NCBI GenBank assembly: GCA_016794595.1
Contig: JAEUJN010000104.1
Coordinates: 1-34,226 of the forward strand
Source: Kineosporiaceae bacterium
GTDB lineage: Bacteria; Actinomycetota; Actinomycetes; Actinomycetales; Kineosporiaceae
Direction: 5' to 3'
Length of the DNA stretch: 34,226 nt
Part shown: piece by piece, positions 16,336 to 26,763 of the stretch
How positions within the stretch are numbered: the first letter of the stretch is position 1
How the letters are laid out: each line of letters opens with the position of its first letter
Position numbers and translations under genes: made by a program
Notes under the pieces: model-generated
What the model was told of the DNA's origin: nothing
Seen by the model: only the letters and a program-made list of their open reading frames with translations
Databases searched by the model: none

Positions 16336-16530
16336 CGGTGGTGGCACGCTCCAAGTCCGGCGTGTCGTGTGGATATGGGTGCGCGTCGTGTGCTAAACGC
16401 ATCCGGCGGCTCGTCCAGCCCGCCGAGATCTGGCCGTTCTCGACCGATTTGACCTGTAGGTGCGTTCACCCAAAGTATCGAACCGCCGCCGGGCAACGCT
16501 CACCCACCGTGGCCCGGGAGTCCTCATGGG

Positions 16531-16545
16531 AGCCTTAAGAAGGCT
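16531..16545. repeat. Short inverted repeat AGCCTT-N3-AAGGCT
   Basis: Perfect six-base arms at 16531-16536 and 16540-16545 with an AAG spacer, 32 bases before the CRP-like site. The three-base loop is tight for RNA, so a protein binding site is more likely if it matters at all. Confidence 0.4.
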
Positions 16546-16576
16546 TAGGGCTGCCGAAATCAGTTACCAAGCGTGC

Positions 16577-16592
16577 AGTGACGTTCGTCACT
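16577..16592. promoter_or_regulatory. CRP/GlxR-like binding site
   Basis: AGTGACGTTCGTCACT is a perfect palindrome with two central bases. It contains GTGA-N6-TCAC, the core of the cAMP-receptor (Crp/GlxR) site TGTGA-N6-TCACA. A wider pair, TACCAA (16565-16570) and TTGGTA (16593-16598), flanks it asymmetrically. Crp or GlxR controls resuscitation-promoting-factor genes in mycobacteria and corynebacteria, so a site before this wall hydrolase gene is biologically sensible. No crp gene is in the window. Confidence 0.6.
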
Positions 16593-16770
16593 TTGGTATA
16601 CGCAGAGTCATATCTGGCCCTGATCGAATCACCAAGAGCCATGGATGTTTCAACCGACCCTTTACGGGGTAGCGCTCCACTCGACATCGTTGCCACGTCA
16701 GGTGGCCTGACGGGGGTCAGCGGGCCTGAGGAATCGTTCGCAGCGTGCGAGCGACGGTCGAGAGGACGAC

Positions 16771-18009
16771 GTGGCCCGCACCGGCGTGACAACGGAACGC
16801 CACCGTTTCGGCGATCCGATCGGCATCTCCTCCACCCCGTCCACCCCTCGTCGAGGACTGGCGCTGCTCGACCGTCAGCCGACCGCAACCGGGGACGACT
16901 CCTTCGCCCCCGACGCGGACACCATGAGCCTGTTCACCCCGGTCGTCGCCCCCACCGCCCCGCTGACCCCAGGCCTCGGGCACGCCCTCGGCGTGGGTCG
17001 GCGCATGCGCCACCGTGAACTGCGGGCCGCCGAGCAGGCGGGGTCGCTCGGAACCCGCTGGTGGGAGTCGCCCGAGTACGCCGCCCTGGAGCGCGCGGTC
17101 GAGGAGGCGTTCGCCGACCCCAGCCAGACCGGAGAGCTGGCCCGCCCCTTCGTCGACTTCGTGGACGCCGGCGGTTCCCCCGCGCACACGGACGCGGTCT
17201 GGGCCGGCATCGGTGTCGTCCCCCCGCCGACGCCGGTGTTCGCCTCGCCGTCCGAGACCGACGTCACCGCACCGATCACCCGGCCCCTGCCCACTCGCCG
17301 GGAGCTTCGCCGCCAGCGTGCTGCCAAGCCCTCGGCGCGCACCGTGGCCGCCCGCCGGTTGGGCAAGGGGTCGGTCCTGGCGATGACCATGTTCGGCGTG
17401 GTCGCCTCGAACCTCCCGCAGGACCTGCACGACCGGCTGTTCGGGGATCGTGCCCTGGTCGACCTCGTGGACGGCGCGACGTCTGCTGCCGGTGCCGACG
17501 TGGCCGCGGCCTCGCTGTCGGCCCCGCACCGGCGGGACGCGGTGGAGCAAGCCGTCCGGGACCGCCTGGCCAAGGACGCCGCCGTGCAGAGCGTGAGTCA
17601 GGCCGGGCAGAACGTGGGCTCGGTCATCGTGGCCGCGGCCAAGGCCCAGGCCGCGGCGGACGCTCAGGCGGCTCGGATCGCCCTGGACAGGGCCACGCGG
17701 GAGGCGCAGCGCAACCCTCGCGCCCTGGCCCGTCTGCTGGTCGCCGAGCAGGGGTGGTCGGCGTCCCAGTTCGTCTGTCTCGACAAGCTGTGGATGCGCG
17801 AGAGCACCTGGCGCTGGAACGCGCGCAACCCGAGCTCGGGCGCCTATGGCATCCCGCAGGCCCTGCCCGCGTCGAAGATGGCCTCGGCCGGGTCGGACTG
17901 GCGGACCAACCCCGCGACCCAGATGGAGTGGGGCCTGGACTACATCGAGGACCGCTACGGAACGCCGTGCGGGGCCTGGGGCCACAGCCAGTCCACCGGC
18001 TGGTACTGA
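16771..18009 (+). CDS. Lytic transglycosylase-like cell wall hydrolase
   Basis: A 412-residue protein. The last 80 residues form a small transglycosylase-like domain. It has WMRESTWRWNARNPSSGAYGIPQ with the presumed catalytic Glu344, a closing WGLDYIEDRYGTPCGAW, and Cys336 and Cys400 that could form a disulfide. This resembles the domain of Rpf and aggregation-promoting-factor proteins. Upstream is an Ala-rich, probably coiled-coil stretch (about 255-320). Before that a modest hydrophobic segment (about 198-214) follows the basic cluster RRELRRQRAAKPSARTVAARR. So the first 190 residues would be cytoplasmic in a type II topology, which is unusual for this class. The GTG at 16771 has GAGAGGAC upstream. 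A long leader with a CRP-like site precedes it. Confidence 0.75.
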   Translation: MARTGVTTERHRFGDPIGISSTPSTPRRGLALLDRQPTATGDDSFAPDADTMSLFTPVVAPTAPLTPGLGHALGVGRRMRHRELRAAEQAGSLGTRWWESPEYAALERAVEEAFADPSQTGELARPFVDFVDAGGSPAHTDAVWAGIGVVPPPTPVFASPSETDVTAPITRPLPTRRELRRQRAAKPSARTVAARRLGKGSVLAMTMFGVVASNLPQDLHDRLFGDRALVDLVDGATSAAGADVAAASLSAPHRRDAVEQAVRDRLAKDAAVQSVSQAGQNVGSVIVAAAKAQAAADAQAARIALDRATREAQRNPRALARLLVAEQGWSASQFVCLDKLWMRESTWRWNARNPSSGAYGIPQALPASKMASAGSDWRTNPATQMEWGLDYIEDRYGTPCGAWGHSQSTGWY

Positions 18010-18072
18010 ACCAGGCTGCCTGACCGGCCGGACTGCTGATGTGCCGGACGACTGACCTGCCAGACTGCGCGG

Positions 18073-18597
18073 ATGGCTCGCCGGACCGACGTCCTCGTTC
18101 TCGCCCAGGTGGTCACCGCCGCCGGCGTGCTCTGGCCGGGGCGGGCGCGGTGGTCCCTGTCCCGCCCGATCGCCGCAACGGCGGTGGTTGCCATGATCGG
18201 CGGCGGTGCCCTGGCCGTCGCCGGGGTGCGTGAGCTGGGGCGTGACCTGACTCCCTTCGTCGACCCGCGTGCCGATGCCTCCCTGCACACCGGTGGGGTG
18301 TTCGGGGTGACCCGCAACCCGGTGTACGCCGGCCTGCTCGCCGGGGCGTGGGCGGTCGCCGTCCTCCGCCGGCGTCCCGAACCCCTGGCGGCCGCCACCT
18401 GCCTGTCCGTGGTGCTGCACGTCAAGGCGGGGGTGGAGGAAGGCCGGCTGTCCGAGAGGTTCGGTGACACCTATGACGCCTACCGCGGTCGCACTCCGCG
18501 CCTGGTGCCGTCGCCGCGAGCGTGTATCAGAGCGGCCGTGACCGGGCTCACCCGCTCATGCTCATCCGGTTCCCGACGGACTGGCCGACCTGGCTGA
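18073..18597 (+). CDS. Isoprenylcysteine methyltransferase-like (ICMT/PEMT-fold) membrane protein
   Basis: A 174-residue membrane protein with about four hydrophobic segments. The conserved block GGVFGVTRNPVYAGLLAGAW (about 75-95) and the later GRLSERFGDTYDAYRGRTPRLVP (about 125-145) are the S-adenosylmethionine-binding and catalytic motifs of the ICMT/PEMT family. Bacterial members methylate small or lipid substrates, and the one here cannot be told. The final 25 residues run past the usual family end and overlap the next gene by 40 bases. The ATG lacks a clear ribosome site. Confidence 0.75.
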   Translation: MARRTDVLVLAQVVTAAGVLWPGRARWSLSRPIAATAVVAMIGGGALAVAGVRELGRDLTPFVDPRADASLHTGGVFGVTRNPVYAGLLAGAWAVAVLRRRPEPLAAATCLSVVLHVKAGVEEGRLSERFGDTYDAYRGRTPRLVPSPRACIRAAVTGLTRSCSSGSRRTGRPG

Positions 18598-19100
18598 CGG
18601 CGCTGGTCGCCATGATCGCCCTGGCCGCGCTCGACCTCGGCGGAAGCTACGCCGCCAAGGAGGCGGTCGAGCGTCGCTCGGCGGTGTTCGCCGCGGCCGG
18701 CGTGACCGCCTTCGTCCTGCTGTTCTGGGTGTTCGCCTCCAGCCTGCAGTACGCCGAGCTGACGCCGGTCACCTTCGGCTGGATCGTCATCCTCCAGGTG
18801 GGCGTGGTCCTGCTCGACCGCTACCGCTACGGCGTGCACATGCCCAGCGGGCACTGGATCGCCATCGTGGTCATGATCGCGGCCCAGGCCTACCTGCTGC
18901 TCGGCCTGCCCGGTGCCCCGCGGTGGGGGGACGCGAGCGCCGCCCCCCCATCCGCGGGCTCACACGATGTCGGCGAACCTGCCGATGTCGTGGCTGAGCA
19001 CCTCGGCCAGCCCCGACAGGTCGCCCGCGGCCTGGCTGATCCCCTCGACCTGGGCGTCGATGTCCCGGATGGCCGAGGAGATCGCCGAGATCGCCGCTGA
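18558..19100 (+). CDS. Four-helix membrane protein of unknown function, with an odd C-terminal extension
   Basis: From the ATG at 18558 the frame encodes 180 residues. The first 120 contain four clear membrane helices ([64 protein letters not shown]). This part looks like a compact conserved membrane protein. After about residue 134 the frame continues for 140 bases antisense to the chemotaxis gene. The tail there is hydrophilic and looks like a shadow of the other strand. Either the gene truly has this tail, or a frameshift near the run of seven C at about 18943-18949 removed a nearer stop. An ATG at 18522 would add 12 residues. I do not recognise the family. Confidence 0.6.
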   Translation: MLIRFPTDWPTWLTALVAMIALAALDLGGSYAAKEAVERRSAVFAAAGVTAFVLLFWVFASSLQYAELTPVTFGWIVILQVGVVLLDRYRYGVHMPSGHWIAIVVMIAAQAYLLLGLPGAPRWGDASAAPPSAGSHDVGEPADVVAEHLGQPRQVARGLADPLDLGVDVPDGRGDRRDRR

Positions 19101-19847
19101 GGCCTGCGCGGCCGCCTGCTGGGCGGCGTCCACCTGACTGGTGATGTCGTCGGAGGACGTGGCGGTCTCGTCGGCCAGCGAACGCACCTCGGTGGCCACC
19201 ACGGCGAAGCCCCGGCCGGCGTCCCCCGCCCGCGCGGCCTCGATGGTCGCGTTCAGCGCGAGCATGCGGGTCTGCGAGGCCACCTGGCGGATCAGGTCGA
19301 CCGCACGCTGGATGGCCGCGCTGGTGGACTCCAGCGAGTGCATCGTGCCCAGGGCTGCTCCCACCTGATCCACCGCGGCGCCGGCGGCCTCGGCCAGGCT
19401 GTACGCCGAGGCCCCGAGTTCGGTCGAGGCCGAGGCCACCTGCGTCGAGGCGTCGACGGCCGAGGTGGCCAGTTGGGAACGCACTTCCCGCTGCTCGGTG
19501 ATCTCCCGCGCGGACTCCTCGATGACCGCTCGCGCCCGGTTGATCCGCGTGGCGCCGTCCCGGAAGGTGCCGGGCATGCCGCGCACCAGGAACTCCCGGT
19601 GGTGGCGGCCCTCCGCGGCAGCGGTGAGCGAGGCCGCAGACTCCCGGACGAAGGCGTCGATGACGTCCAGGGTCTGGTCCAGGTGACCGGCCAACCGGGT
19701 GATCCGGGGGTCGGCATCGGCGAGCGAGCCGACCCGGGGTTCGAGGTTGCCGTGCGCCGCAGCCTCCAGCACGGCGTCCAGGCGGGCGATGGTCAGCGCC
19801 GTGGTGTCCGTGGACGTCGGGTCCACGGCTCGGCGGCGCGCCCTCAT
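18960..19847 (-). CDS. Soluble methyl-accepting chemotaxis transducer
   Basis: A 295-residue transducer with no membrane segment. Residues about 25-110 resemble HAMP-like helices seen in Aer-type receptors ([20 protein letters not shown], then [31 protein letters not shown]). Residues about 115-295 are the signalling coiled coil. Its hairpin tip is [34 protein letters not shown] (about 193-226, key residues E203, R206 and GRGFAVVA), where CheA and CheW dock. No CheR-binding pentapeptide is seen at the C-terminus. The ATG overlaps the TGA of the PAS gene, so the two subunits are made together. The implied job is redox or oxygen taxis, or control of another CheA-like pathway; no che genes are in the window. 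Confidence 0.88.
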   Translation of the reverse strand: MRARRRAVDPTSTDTTALTIARLDAVLEAAAHGNLEPRVGSLADADPRITRLAGHLDQTLDVIDAFVRESAASLTAAAEGRHHREFLVRGMPGTFRDGATRINRARAVIEESAREITEQREVRSQLATSAVDASTQVASASTELGASAYSLAEAAGAAVDQVGAALGTMHSLESTSAAIQRAVDLIRQVASQTRMLALNATIEAARAGDAGRGFAVVATEVRSLADETATSSDDITSQVDAAQQAAAQASAAISAISSAIRDIDAQVEGISQAAGDLSGLAEVLSHDIGRFADIV

Positions 19848-20389
19848 GCCGCCACCGCTGCGCGGATGACGCCCCAGATGAACGCGTCATAGGTCGTTCC
19901 CGACTGCGCCAGCTCGCCTTCCAGGCTTTCCAACGAGGCCCGCGCCGCCTCGGCCGGGCGAGGGTGGCCCTGCTCGACGGCGCGCATCCGGGCGTAGACC
20001 GGTCGGATCGCCGTGATCCACTCCGGGTCGGGGCGGCGGCGGTTGGAGTGGTACCCGACGACGCGTCCGCCGGCGTCACGGGAGGGCGTGACGTGGGCGA
20101 GAACCCAGTAGCTGGCGCCGTCCCGGCACAGGTTCTCGACCAGGGCGAACACCTCGCGTCCGGCGGTCAGCTCCTGCCAGAGCAACCGGTAGACCCCGCG
20201 CGGCATGTCGGGGTGGCGGATGATGTTGTGCGGGGCGCCGATCAACTCCTCCCGGGTGTACCCCGAGACCCGCAGGAAGACGTCGTTGGTGTAGGTGATG
20301 ATCCCCTTCGGATCGGTCTTGGAGACGATGATCTCCTCGGGGTCGAAGTCCCGGGTGGCGCCTGTCGGCGCGCTGCGAAGTGCCCGCAC
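19844..20389 (-). CDS. Aer-like PAS redox sensor protein
   Basis: A 181-residue protein whose residues about 18-120 are an Aer-type PAS domain: [22 protein letters not shown], then [13 protein letters not shown] (53-65), then [12 protein letters not shown] (Trp95). In E. coli Aer this domain binds FAD and senses redox state or oxygen. The C-terminal 55 residues are helical and would contact a partner. The GTG at 20389 has GTGGAGAAACA directly upstream; the longer frame lacks a ribosome site. In Aer the PAS, HAMP and signalling parts are one chain, whereas here PAS and transducer are separate genes overlapping by ATGA. FAD binding is inferred from family resemblance. Confidence 0.88.
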   Translation of the reverse strand: MRALRSAPTGATRDFDPEEIIVSKTDPKGIITYTNDVFLRVSGYTREELIGAPHNIIRHPDMPRGVYRLLWQELTAGREVFALVENLCRDGASYWVLAHVTPSRDAGGRVVGYHSNRRRPDPEWITAIRPVYARMRAVEQGHPRPAEAARASLESLEGELAQSGTTYDAFIWGVIRAAVAA

Positions 20390-20456
20390 TGTTTCTCCAC
20401 TCGTTGGCCCACCCCCCGTGAAGTGGATCTCGGCTCGCCCGGGGTGACCTCGAGCC

Positions 20457-21143
20457 CTACGGCTTCGAATGATCACTGCGGCCCAGATAGACGGCGTGGT
20501 CGAACTCCCTCCCGTCCCTGCGGACCGGCAGCAGCACCTCCTCGCCGGTGCCACACGCCCGGGACAGGGAGCCGACCAGGGCCGGGGCCGGGTCGGCCGA
20601 CCAGATGGCCAGGATCCCGCCCGGCCGCAGGGTGCGGGCGGCTGCTGCCAGGAAGGCCTCCTGGTAGAGCCGGGCGTTGCCCTGGTGCACCAGGAAGCCG
20701 GGCCCGTTGTCGACGTCGAGCAGGACGGCGTCCACGGTGCCCGGCGCCAGGGCCGGGACGGCGTCCGCGACGTCGGCGATCTGCAGCCTCACCCGCGGGT
20801 CGGCCAGCAGATCGGCTCCGGGGAGCAGCCCGGCCCGCATCCACTCGGCGAGGACGGCGTGCAGCTCGACCACGTGAACGCGGGCCACCCGGCGGTCGGC
20901 CAGCAGGGCCCGCCCGGTGTGGCCCAGGCCCAGGCCACCGACCACCACCGTCAGGGGACCGTCGCCGTCCAGCCGGGCCAGGGTGAGTTCGGCCAGGGCG
21001 CGTTCGGTCTCGGTGTGGGCGCTGTCCATCGCGAACACACCGTCCACCACGAGTTCGTAGACCGGCGGCGGGCCCGGACGGCGACGCAGCACGAGTTCGG
21101 CCACCTCGTTCCGGTGGCGGGCGAGCACCTCGGGTTCGGACAC
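20457..21143 (-). CDS. Spermidine synthase-like methyltransferase-fold protein
   Basis: A 228-residue Rossmann-fold protein. TVVVGGLGLGHTGRALL (about 85-100) is the nucleotide-binding loop. HVVELHAVLAEW carries the acidic residue that usually grips the ribose. AVLLDVDNGPGFLVH and GGILAIWSADP belong to the SpeE-like family. The N-terminal strand domain of true spermidine synthases is abbreviated (VYELVVDGVFAMDSAHTETERALAE), so the substrate may differ from putrescine. Many actinobacterial genomes carry such short SpeE-like proteins of unproven activity. The GTG start is 19 bases after the carbonic anhydrase stop, so they probably share a transcript. Confidence 0.75.
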   Translation of the reverse strand: MSEPEVLARHRNEVAELVLRRRPGPPPVYELVVDGVFAMDSAHTETERALAELTLARLDGDGPLTVVVGGLGLGHTGRALLADRRVARVHVVELHAVLAEWMRAGLLPGADLLADPRVRLQIADVADAVPALAPGTVDAVLLDVDNGPGFLVHQGNARLYQEAFLAAAARTLRPGGILAIWSADPAPALVGSLSRACGTGEEVLLPVRRDGREFDHAVYLGRSDHSKP

Positions 21144-21162
21144 GATGGGCGCAGGCAGGGGC

Positions 21163-21804
21163 TCAGAGGTCGCCGACGCTGTCCAGCAGCTGGATCCGGC
21201 CCTCGGCGAGTCGGTAGTCCGCTCCGGCGATGGCGCACCGACCGTCGGCGATGCGGGAGGCGATGGCCGCCGAGCGCTCGGCGATCAGGTGCACGGTGTG
21301 CCGCACGTGCTCCTCCATCACCTCCATCGCGTCGACGTCCTCGATCGGGCGCCCGCCCTGGCGCGTCGTGACCAGGCTCGAGGTGAGGCGTTCGACGATC
21401 TCGCGCAGGTACCCCTTGGGCATGTCGCCGTGAGTGTGGGCGTCCAGGGCGGCGGCGATCGCCCCGCACTGGTCGTGACCGAGGACGACGACCAGGGGGA
21501 TGCCCAGGGCCACCACGCCGAACTCGAGCGAACCGAGCACACTGGAGTCGACCACGTGACCCGCGGTCCGGACCACCGCGAGGTCACCCAGACCCCGATC
21601 GAAGACGATCTCGGCGGCGACCCGGGAGTCCATGCAGCCGAACACGACCGCGAACGGCGTCTGCTTGCGGCCGGCGGTGTCGGCGCGGCGCGCCTGGTCC
21701 TGGTTCGGATGCTCCGGCTGGCCGGAGACGAATCGCTCGTTGCCGCGCGCGAGCGTGGCCCATGCCTGCGCCGGCGTCAGCTGCGCCGCACCCTCGGTCA
21801 CCAT
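21163..21804 (-). CDS. Beta-class carbonic anhydrase
   Basis: A 213-residue enzyme interconverting CO2 and bicarbonate. The zinc site is complete: Cys57 in FGCMDSR with Asp59 and Arg61, and His110 and Cys113 in GHDQCGAI. RTAGHVVDSSVLGSLEFGV is the family core between them. The C-terminal half carries EHVRHTVHLI and a short end. There is no signal peptide, so it is cytoplasmic. The ATG at 21802-21804 begins MVTEG; no strong ribosome site precedes it. It diverges from the MoeA-like gene over 122 bp. Confidence 0.92.
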   Translation of the reverse strand: MVTEGAAQLTPAQAWATLARGNERFVSGQPEHPNQDQARRADTAGRKQTPFAVVFGCMDSRVAAEIVFDRGLGDLAVVRTAGHVVDSSVLGSLEFGVVALGIPLVVVLGHDQCGAIAAALDAHTHGDMPKGYLREIVERLTSSLVTTRQGGRPIEDVDAMEVMEEHVRHTVHLIAERSAAIASRIADGRCAIAGADYRLAEGRIQLLDSVGDL

Positions 21805-21926
21805 GAGGTCATCTTGGCCCACGGTCCGGGCGTGGCCCGTGCGCCCCGCTGCGGGATGGGACACAGCGGGGTGCCCGGGAGCCTGCTCGATCCGGGCGCC
21901 CCTGCGGTGACGCCTACACTGCGCCC

Positions 21927-23105
21927 GTGAGCCTTCAGGCGGAGGGCGGGGCCGAGTGCTCGTGGCCGGTGGCCCGGTCGCGCGCGACCTCGACGGTGGC
22001 GCCGGTGCGGCCGGAGGTGGTCCCCCTTTCCCTGGCCGCCGGCACCGTCCTGGCCGAGAGCGCCTGTGCCCGTAGCGATCTGCCGGCGATGGACACCTCG
22101 GCCATGGATGGCTGGGCGGTCTGCGGGCCGCCGCCCTGGCGCGTGGTCGCAGAACTGCTCGCAGGGCATCACCGGCCGGCGGGGGTGGTGTTGACGGCCG
22201 GCGAGGCGGTCCGGATCGCCACCGGGGCAGGCGTGCCTCCAGGGGCCTCGGCCGTCCTGCGCAGCGAGCACGCAGAGTCGCCCTCCGGATCACCGAACCT
22301 GCTGTGGCCCAAGGGGAGTCCGCCCGAGGTCGGCGCCGACATCCGGTTGGCCGGGGGAGAGTGTCGCCGCGGGGATGTCGTCCTCGTGGCCGGGACCCCG
22401 ATCGGTGCCGTCGCGCTGGGGTTGCTCGCGGCGGCAGGGCTGGACGAGGTCGTGGCGCGACGGGTGCGGGCCGACGTCCTGGTGCTCGGCGACGAGCTGC
22501 TCACCCGGGGTCCGGCGCGTGATGGGCGGCTGCGGGATGCACTCGGGCCGCTGCTGTCGGCCTGGTTGCCCGCCCGAGGGGCCGAGATCGCCTCGCGCCG
22601 TAGGGTTCCCGACACGGTGGAGGCCCTCGCGGCCGCGCTCGCAGGCTGCAGCGGTGACGTGGTGGTGACCACCGGTTCGACCGCGCGCGGCCCCGTCGAC
22701 CACCTGCACGGCGTGCTGGACCGGCTCGGGGCCCGGCTGGTGGTGGACGGTGTCGCGGTGCGTCCGGGGCACCCTCAGCTGCTCGCGCTGCTGCCCGACG
22801 GACGTCCCCTGGTCGGCCTACCGGGCAATCCCCTGGCGGCGGTGTCCGGCCTGATGACCCTGTTCGACCCCCTGGCGCGCACCCTGCGCGGGCTGGACGT
22901 GGCACCGGTGCGCCACGGCGTCCTGTCCGTGGACGTGCCGGCCGGCCCGGACGCCACCCGGTTGATGCCGGTCCGCGGCGGTCGGCCGGTGATGTTCGCC
23001 GGGCCGGCCATGCTGCGCGGTTCGGCCACCGCTGATGCCGTCGCCGTGATCCCGCCGGGCGGGGTGCCGGCCGGGGGCGAGGTCGAGTTGCTGGAGCTGC
23101 CGTGA
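21927..23105 (+). CDS. moeA: Molybdopterin molybdenumtransferase MoeA family
   Basis: A 392-residue MoeA-like protein, which inserts molybdate into adenylylated molybdopterin. Family marks include TSAMDGWAV (about 55-63), GEAVRIATGAGVPPGASAVLRSE, the ADVLVLGDELL start of domain III, VVTTGSTARGPVDHL, and RPGHPQLLAL followed by LVGLPGNPLAAVSG. The C-terminal domain IV is present. In canonical MoeA the second signature is usually GGxSxGxxD; here it reads TTGSTARGPVD, so the active site is a divergent form. GTG 21927 is the first start. No other molybdenum cofactor gene is adjacent, apart from the MoaD-like gene 20 kb upstream. Confidence 0.82.
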   Translation: MSLQAEGGAECSWPVARSRATSTVAPVRPEVVPLSLAAGTVLAESACARSDLPAMDTSAMDGWAVCGPPPWRVVAELLAGHHRPAGVVLTAGEAVRIATGAGVPPGASAVLRSEHAESPSGSPNLLWPKGSPPEVGADIRLAGGECRRGDVVLVAGTPIGAVALGLLAAAGLDEVVARRVRADVLVLGDELLTRGPARDGRLRDALGPLLSAWLPARGAEIASRRRVPDTVEALAAALAGCSGDVVVTTGSTARGPVDHLHGVLDRLGARLVVDGVAVRPGHPQLLALLPDGRPLVGLPGNPLAAVSGLMTLFDPLARTLRGLDVAPVRHGVLSVDVPAGPDATRLMPVRGGRPVMFAGPAMLRGSATADAVAVIPPGGVPAGGEVELLELP

Positions 23106-23167
23106 GGCAGGAAGCCGCATCGGGACGGACGAGCTCCGGGCGGGAGCGGCCGGCCCGACCGGGACCC

Positions 23168-24868
<1,701 letters not shown>

Positions 24869-24929
24869 CGCGGTGCTCCTCCTCGACCAGGACGATGCGG
24901 TGAGCCTAGTCGGCAGGCACCGGCACCGG

Positions 24930-26702
24930 TCAGGGGCTGCCCGGGGTGCGCGTCACATCGGCGTTGGGGTCGACCAGGTCGTCGTCCGCGGCACTGGCCG
25001 AGGGGGCGGTGGCCCCGCGCAGCCGGCCGTCGGCGGCGTAGTGATCGGCCACGTTGTCCTGCGCCGGGATGCGCGCCCCGGCGCGCGGTCGGGCCAGCTC
25101 GCGCAGCACCCGCTCGGTGGCGGTGGTGATCACCCGGCGCACCGTCGGGTCGCTGCTGGTCATCGACTCGACCCAGCGCAGGGTGCCGGCGGTGAACACC
25201 CCGGCACCGGTCGGGTCGCTGTACCAGGTGACGTCGGAGGCGTCCGGCACGCCACGGCACGGCAGCGGGGAATGGGCCAGCACCTGCATCGGCCGAGGGG
25301 TTCGCACCACGGTGTTGACCCGGTCGAACTCGGGGCCGACCACTCCGGTCAGCCGGGTGCCGGCGGCCAGGCCCTGCCCGGCGAACGGCCAGGCCGCGGG
25401 GTCGGAGATCACCAGGTCACCCTCGGCGTGGGCGCACTCGAACATCGAGCCCACGAGGGAGGACTGGGCGTCGGCGTGGGGCCGCTTGCCCCAGTCGGCA
25501 GTGGTGTCCTCGGTGGTGACCGGGTCGTCCTCGCCGAGCTTGTAATTGATCATCACCCGGCCCTGCCCGAGGGGCGAGGGTGCCAGCCGGATCCGGCGGT
25601 GCACGGCGTTGGCACCCAGGAAGGCCAGGTTCACGCCGCGATCGCGACTCGCCGTCAGGTTGGCCCGCATCTGGCGCGACCAGTACTCGGAGTGCCCGAG
25701 CAGAACCACGCCCACCGCGCCGTCCAGCACCTCGGGGTGCAGTTGCAGGTCGAGGTCGGCGGCGTAGTTCAGCCGCAGCCCGAGCCGCTCGGCCGCGGCC
25801 ACCGCGGGCAGTTCGTGGGTCAGGAAGGTCCCGGTGCCGAAACCTCGTGCGTAGGGGCGGTCGAAGGACGCCGCGACCGAGCGCAGCGCGAAGTCCTCGG
25901 CCTTGTCCTCTCGCTGGTAGCCGCGGTAGGTGCTGGGCCCGCCCCACTGGTTGTAGGCCTGCCAGGTGGCCATGCTGTGCACCAGCAGGACCGCCCCGGT
26001 ACTGGCCGCGCTGCGCACCACGAACGGGACGAACGACATGGCGCCGTCCGCGCCGATCAGCTTGGCCAGGTAGGCGCCCGCGGGCCACCCGGTGGTGTTC
26101 AGGGTGGTCGAGCGGGGCCATGCCGCGCTGACCATTCGGGTGGCCGGGTCGCGCACGACCGCGGTCCGCACACCGCCGGCCACCGCACCGCTCACCCAGA
26201 TCCGGCGGGCCCACTTGCCCTCGTAGTCGCCGGTGCGCAGCACCTCGACGGTGAACGTCTCGGCGGTCGAGCTGACGTGCAGCCCCACCGGCTCGCCCGA
26301 CAGCACGCTGAGGGCGTCGGCGTACCCCTCGATCCGGACCCCGGGGTGCTGCACCGCGGTCATCCACCCCGAGACGCCCGAGAGCCGGTTCTCGGCCAGG
26401 GTGTTGATCAGGCTGGCCTCGGGATCGACCTGGTCCTCGGGCAGGGCCGAGGGGTGCAGCCCGGCCCGGCTGGCACCGACGAAAGCCGGTGCACCCGCCA
26501 GCGCGTCACCCTCCAGGCCGGCCGGTGGCGCCTGTTCGGCGGCGGCGGACGGGGCCGGAGGTGAGGTGTCGGCCGACGTCTGCGGCTGGGGCGGCCCGCC
26601 GCAGCCGGCGATGGCCAGCACGGACACTGCCACGGAAACCACCACGGACAACCCCCCGGTGATCCACCGGGCGGTACGCGTCAGGGGGCCCAGACCGAAC
26701 AT
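24930..26702 (-). CDS. Exported lipoprotein, N,N-dimethylformamidase large-subunit-like
   Basis: A 590-residue protein. A basic start, a hydrophobic stretch (about 14-32) and the lipobox IAGC (Cys34) mark it as a lipoprotein. A Pro/Ala/Ser linker follows. Residues about 150-500 match the N,N-dimethylformamidase beta-subunit domain: [20 protein letters not shown], then [18 protein letters not shown], then [15 protein letters not shown] and [18 protein letters not shown]. Dimethylformamidase splits amides at an iron held by two Tyr and one Glu. I cannot confirm those residues here. Exported relatives in actinobacteria are uncharacterised. The ATG at 26702 has no clear ribosome site. It lies 61 bp downstream of the amylosucrase gene on the same strand. 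Confidence 0.75.
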   Translation of the reverse strand: MFGLGPLTRTARWITGGLSVVVSVAVSVLAIAGCGGPPQPQTSADTSPPAPSAAAEQAPPAGLEGDALAGAPAFVGASRAGLHPSALPEDQVDPEASLINTLAENRLSGVSGWMTAVQHPGVRIEGYADALSVLSGEPVGLHVSSTAETFTVEVLRTGDYEGKWARRIWVSGAVAGGVRTAVVRDPATRMVSAAWPRSTTLNTTGWPAGAYLAKLIGADGAMSFVPFVVRSAASTGAVLLVHSMATWQAYNQWGGPSTYRGYQREDKAEDFALRSVAASFDRPYARGFGTGTFLTHELPAVAAAERLGLRLNYAADLDLQLHPEVLDGAVGVVLLGHSEYWSRQMRANLTASRDRGVNLAFLGANAVHRRIRLAPSPLGQGRVMINYKLGEDDPVTTEDTTADWGKRPHADAQSSLVGSMFECAHAEGDLVISDPAAWPFAGQGLAAGTRLTGVVGPEFDRVNTVVRTPRPMQVLAHSPLPCRGVPDASDVTWYSDPTGAGVFTAGTLRWVESMTSSDPTVRRVITTATERVLRELARPRAGARIPAQDNVADHYAADGRLRGATAPSASAADDDLVDPNADVTRTPGSP

Positions 26703-26763
26703 GTCGATGCACAGTGAACGCCATGGCGCGCCCCCGTGGGAAATACGACCCGCGTGCCGGGCC

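Larger units (their letters stand above)
16258..16770. other. 513-bp intergenic regulatory region before the wall hydrolase gene
   Basis: This is the longest gap in the window and is richer in A and T than the genes around it. It holds an imperfect palindrome at 16308-16335, a TTGACC (near 16448) that could be a -35, a short inverted repeat at 16531-16545 and the CRP-like site at 16577-16592. The last 180 bases before the GTG contain only GAGAGGACGAC, a usable ribosome site. Leaders of actinobacterial wall hydrolases often carry a c-di-AMP riboswitch. I looked for its conserved blocks and could not recognise them. Confidence 0.6.

Noticed and set aside
16258-16770. c-di-AMP (ydaO) riboswitch before the wall hydrolase
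   Set aside because: Its presence would fit the gene type, but I could not find the conserved sequence blocks or the pseudoknot stems. A covariance-model search would decide.
23133-23147. GCTCC-GGGCG-GGAGC stem between moeA and fum as a terminator
   Set aside because: The stem is only five pairs with no T-run, which is too common in such GC-rich DNA to call.
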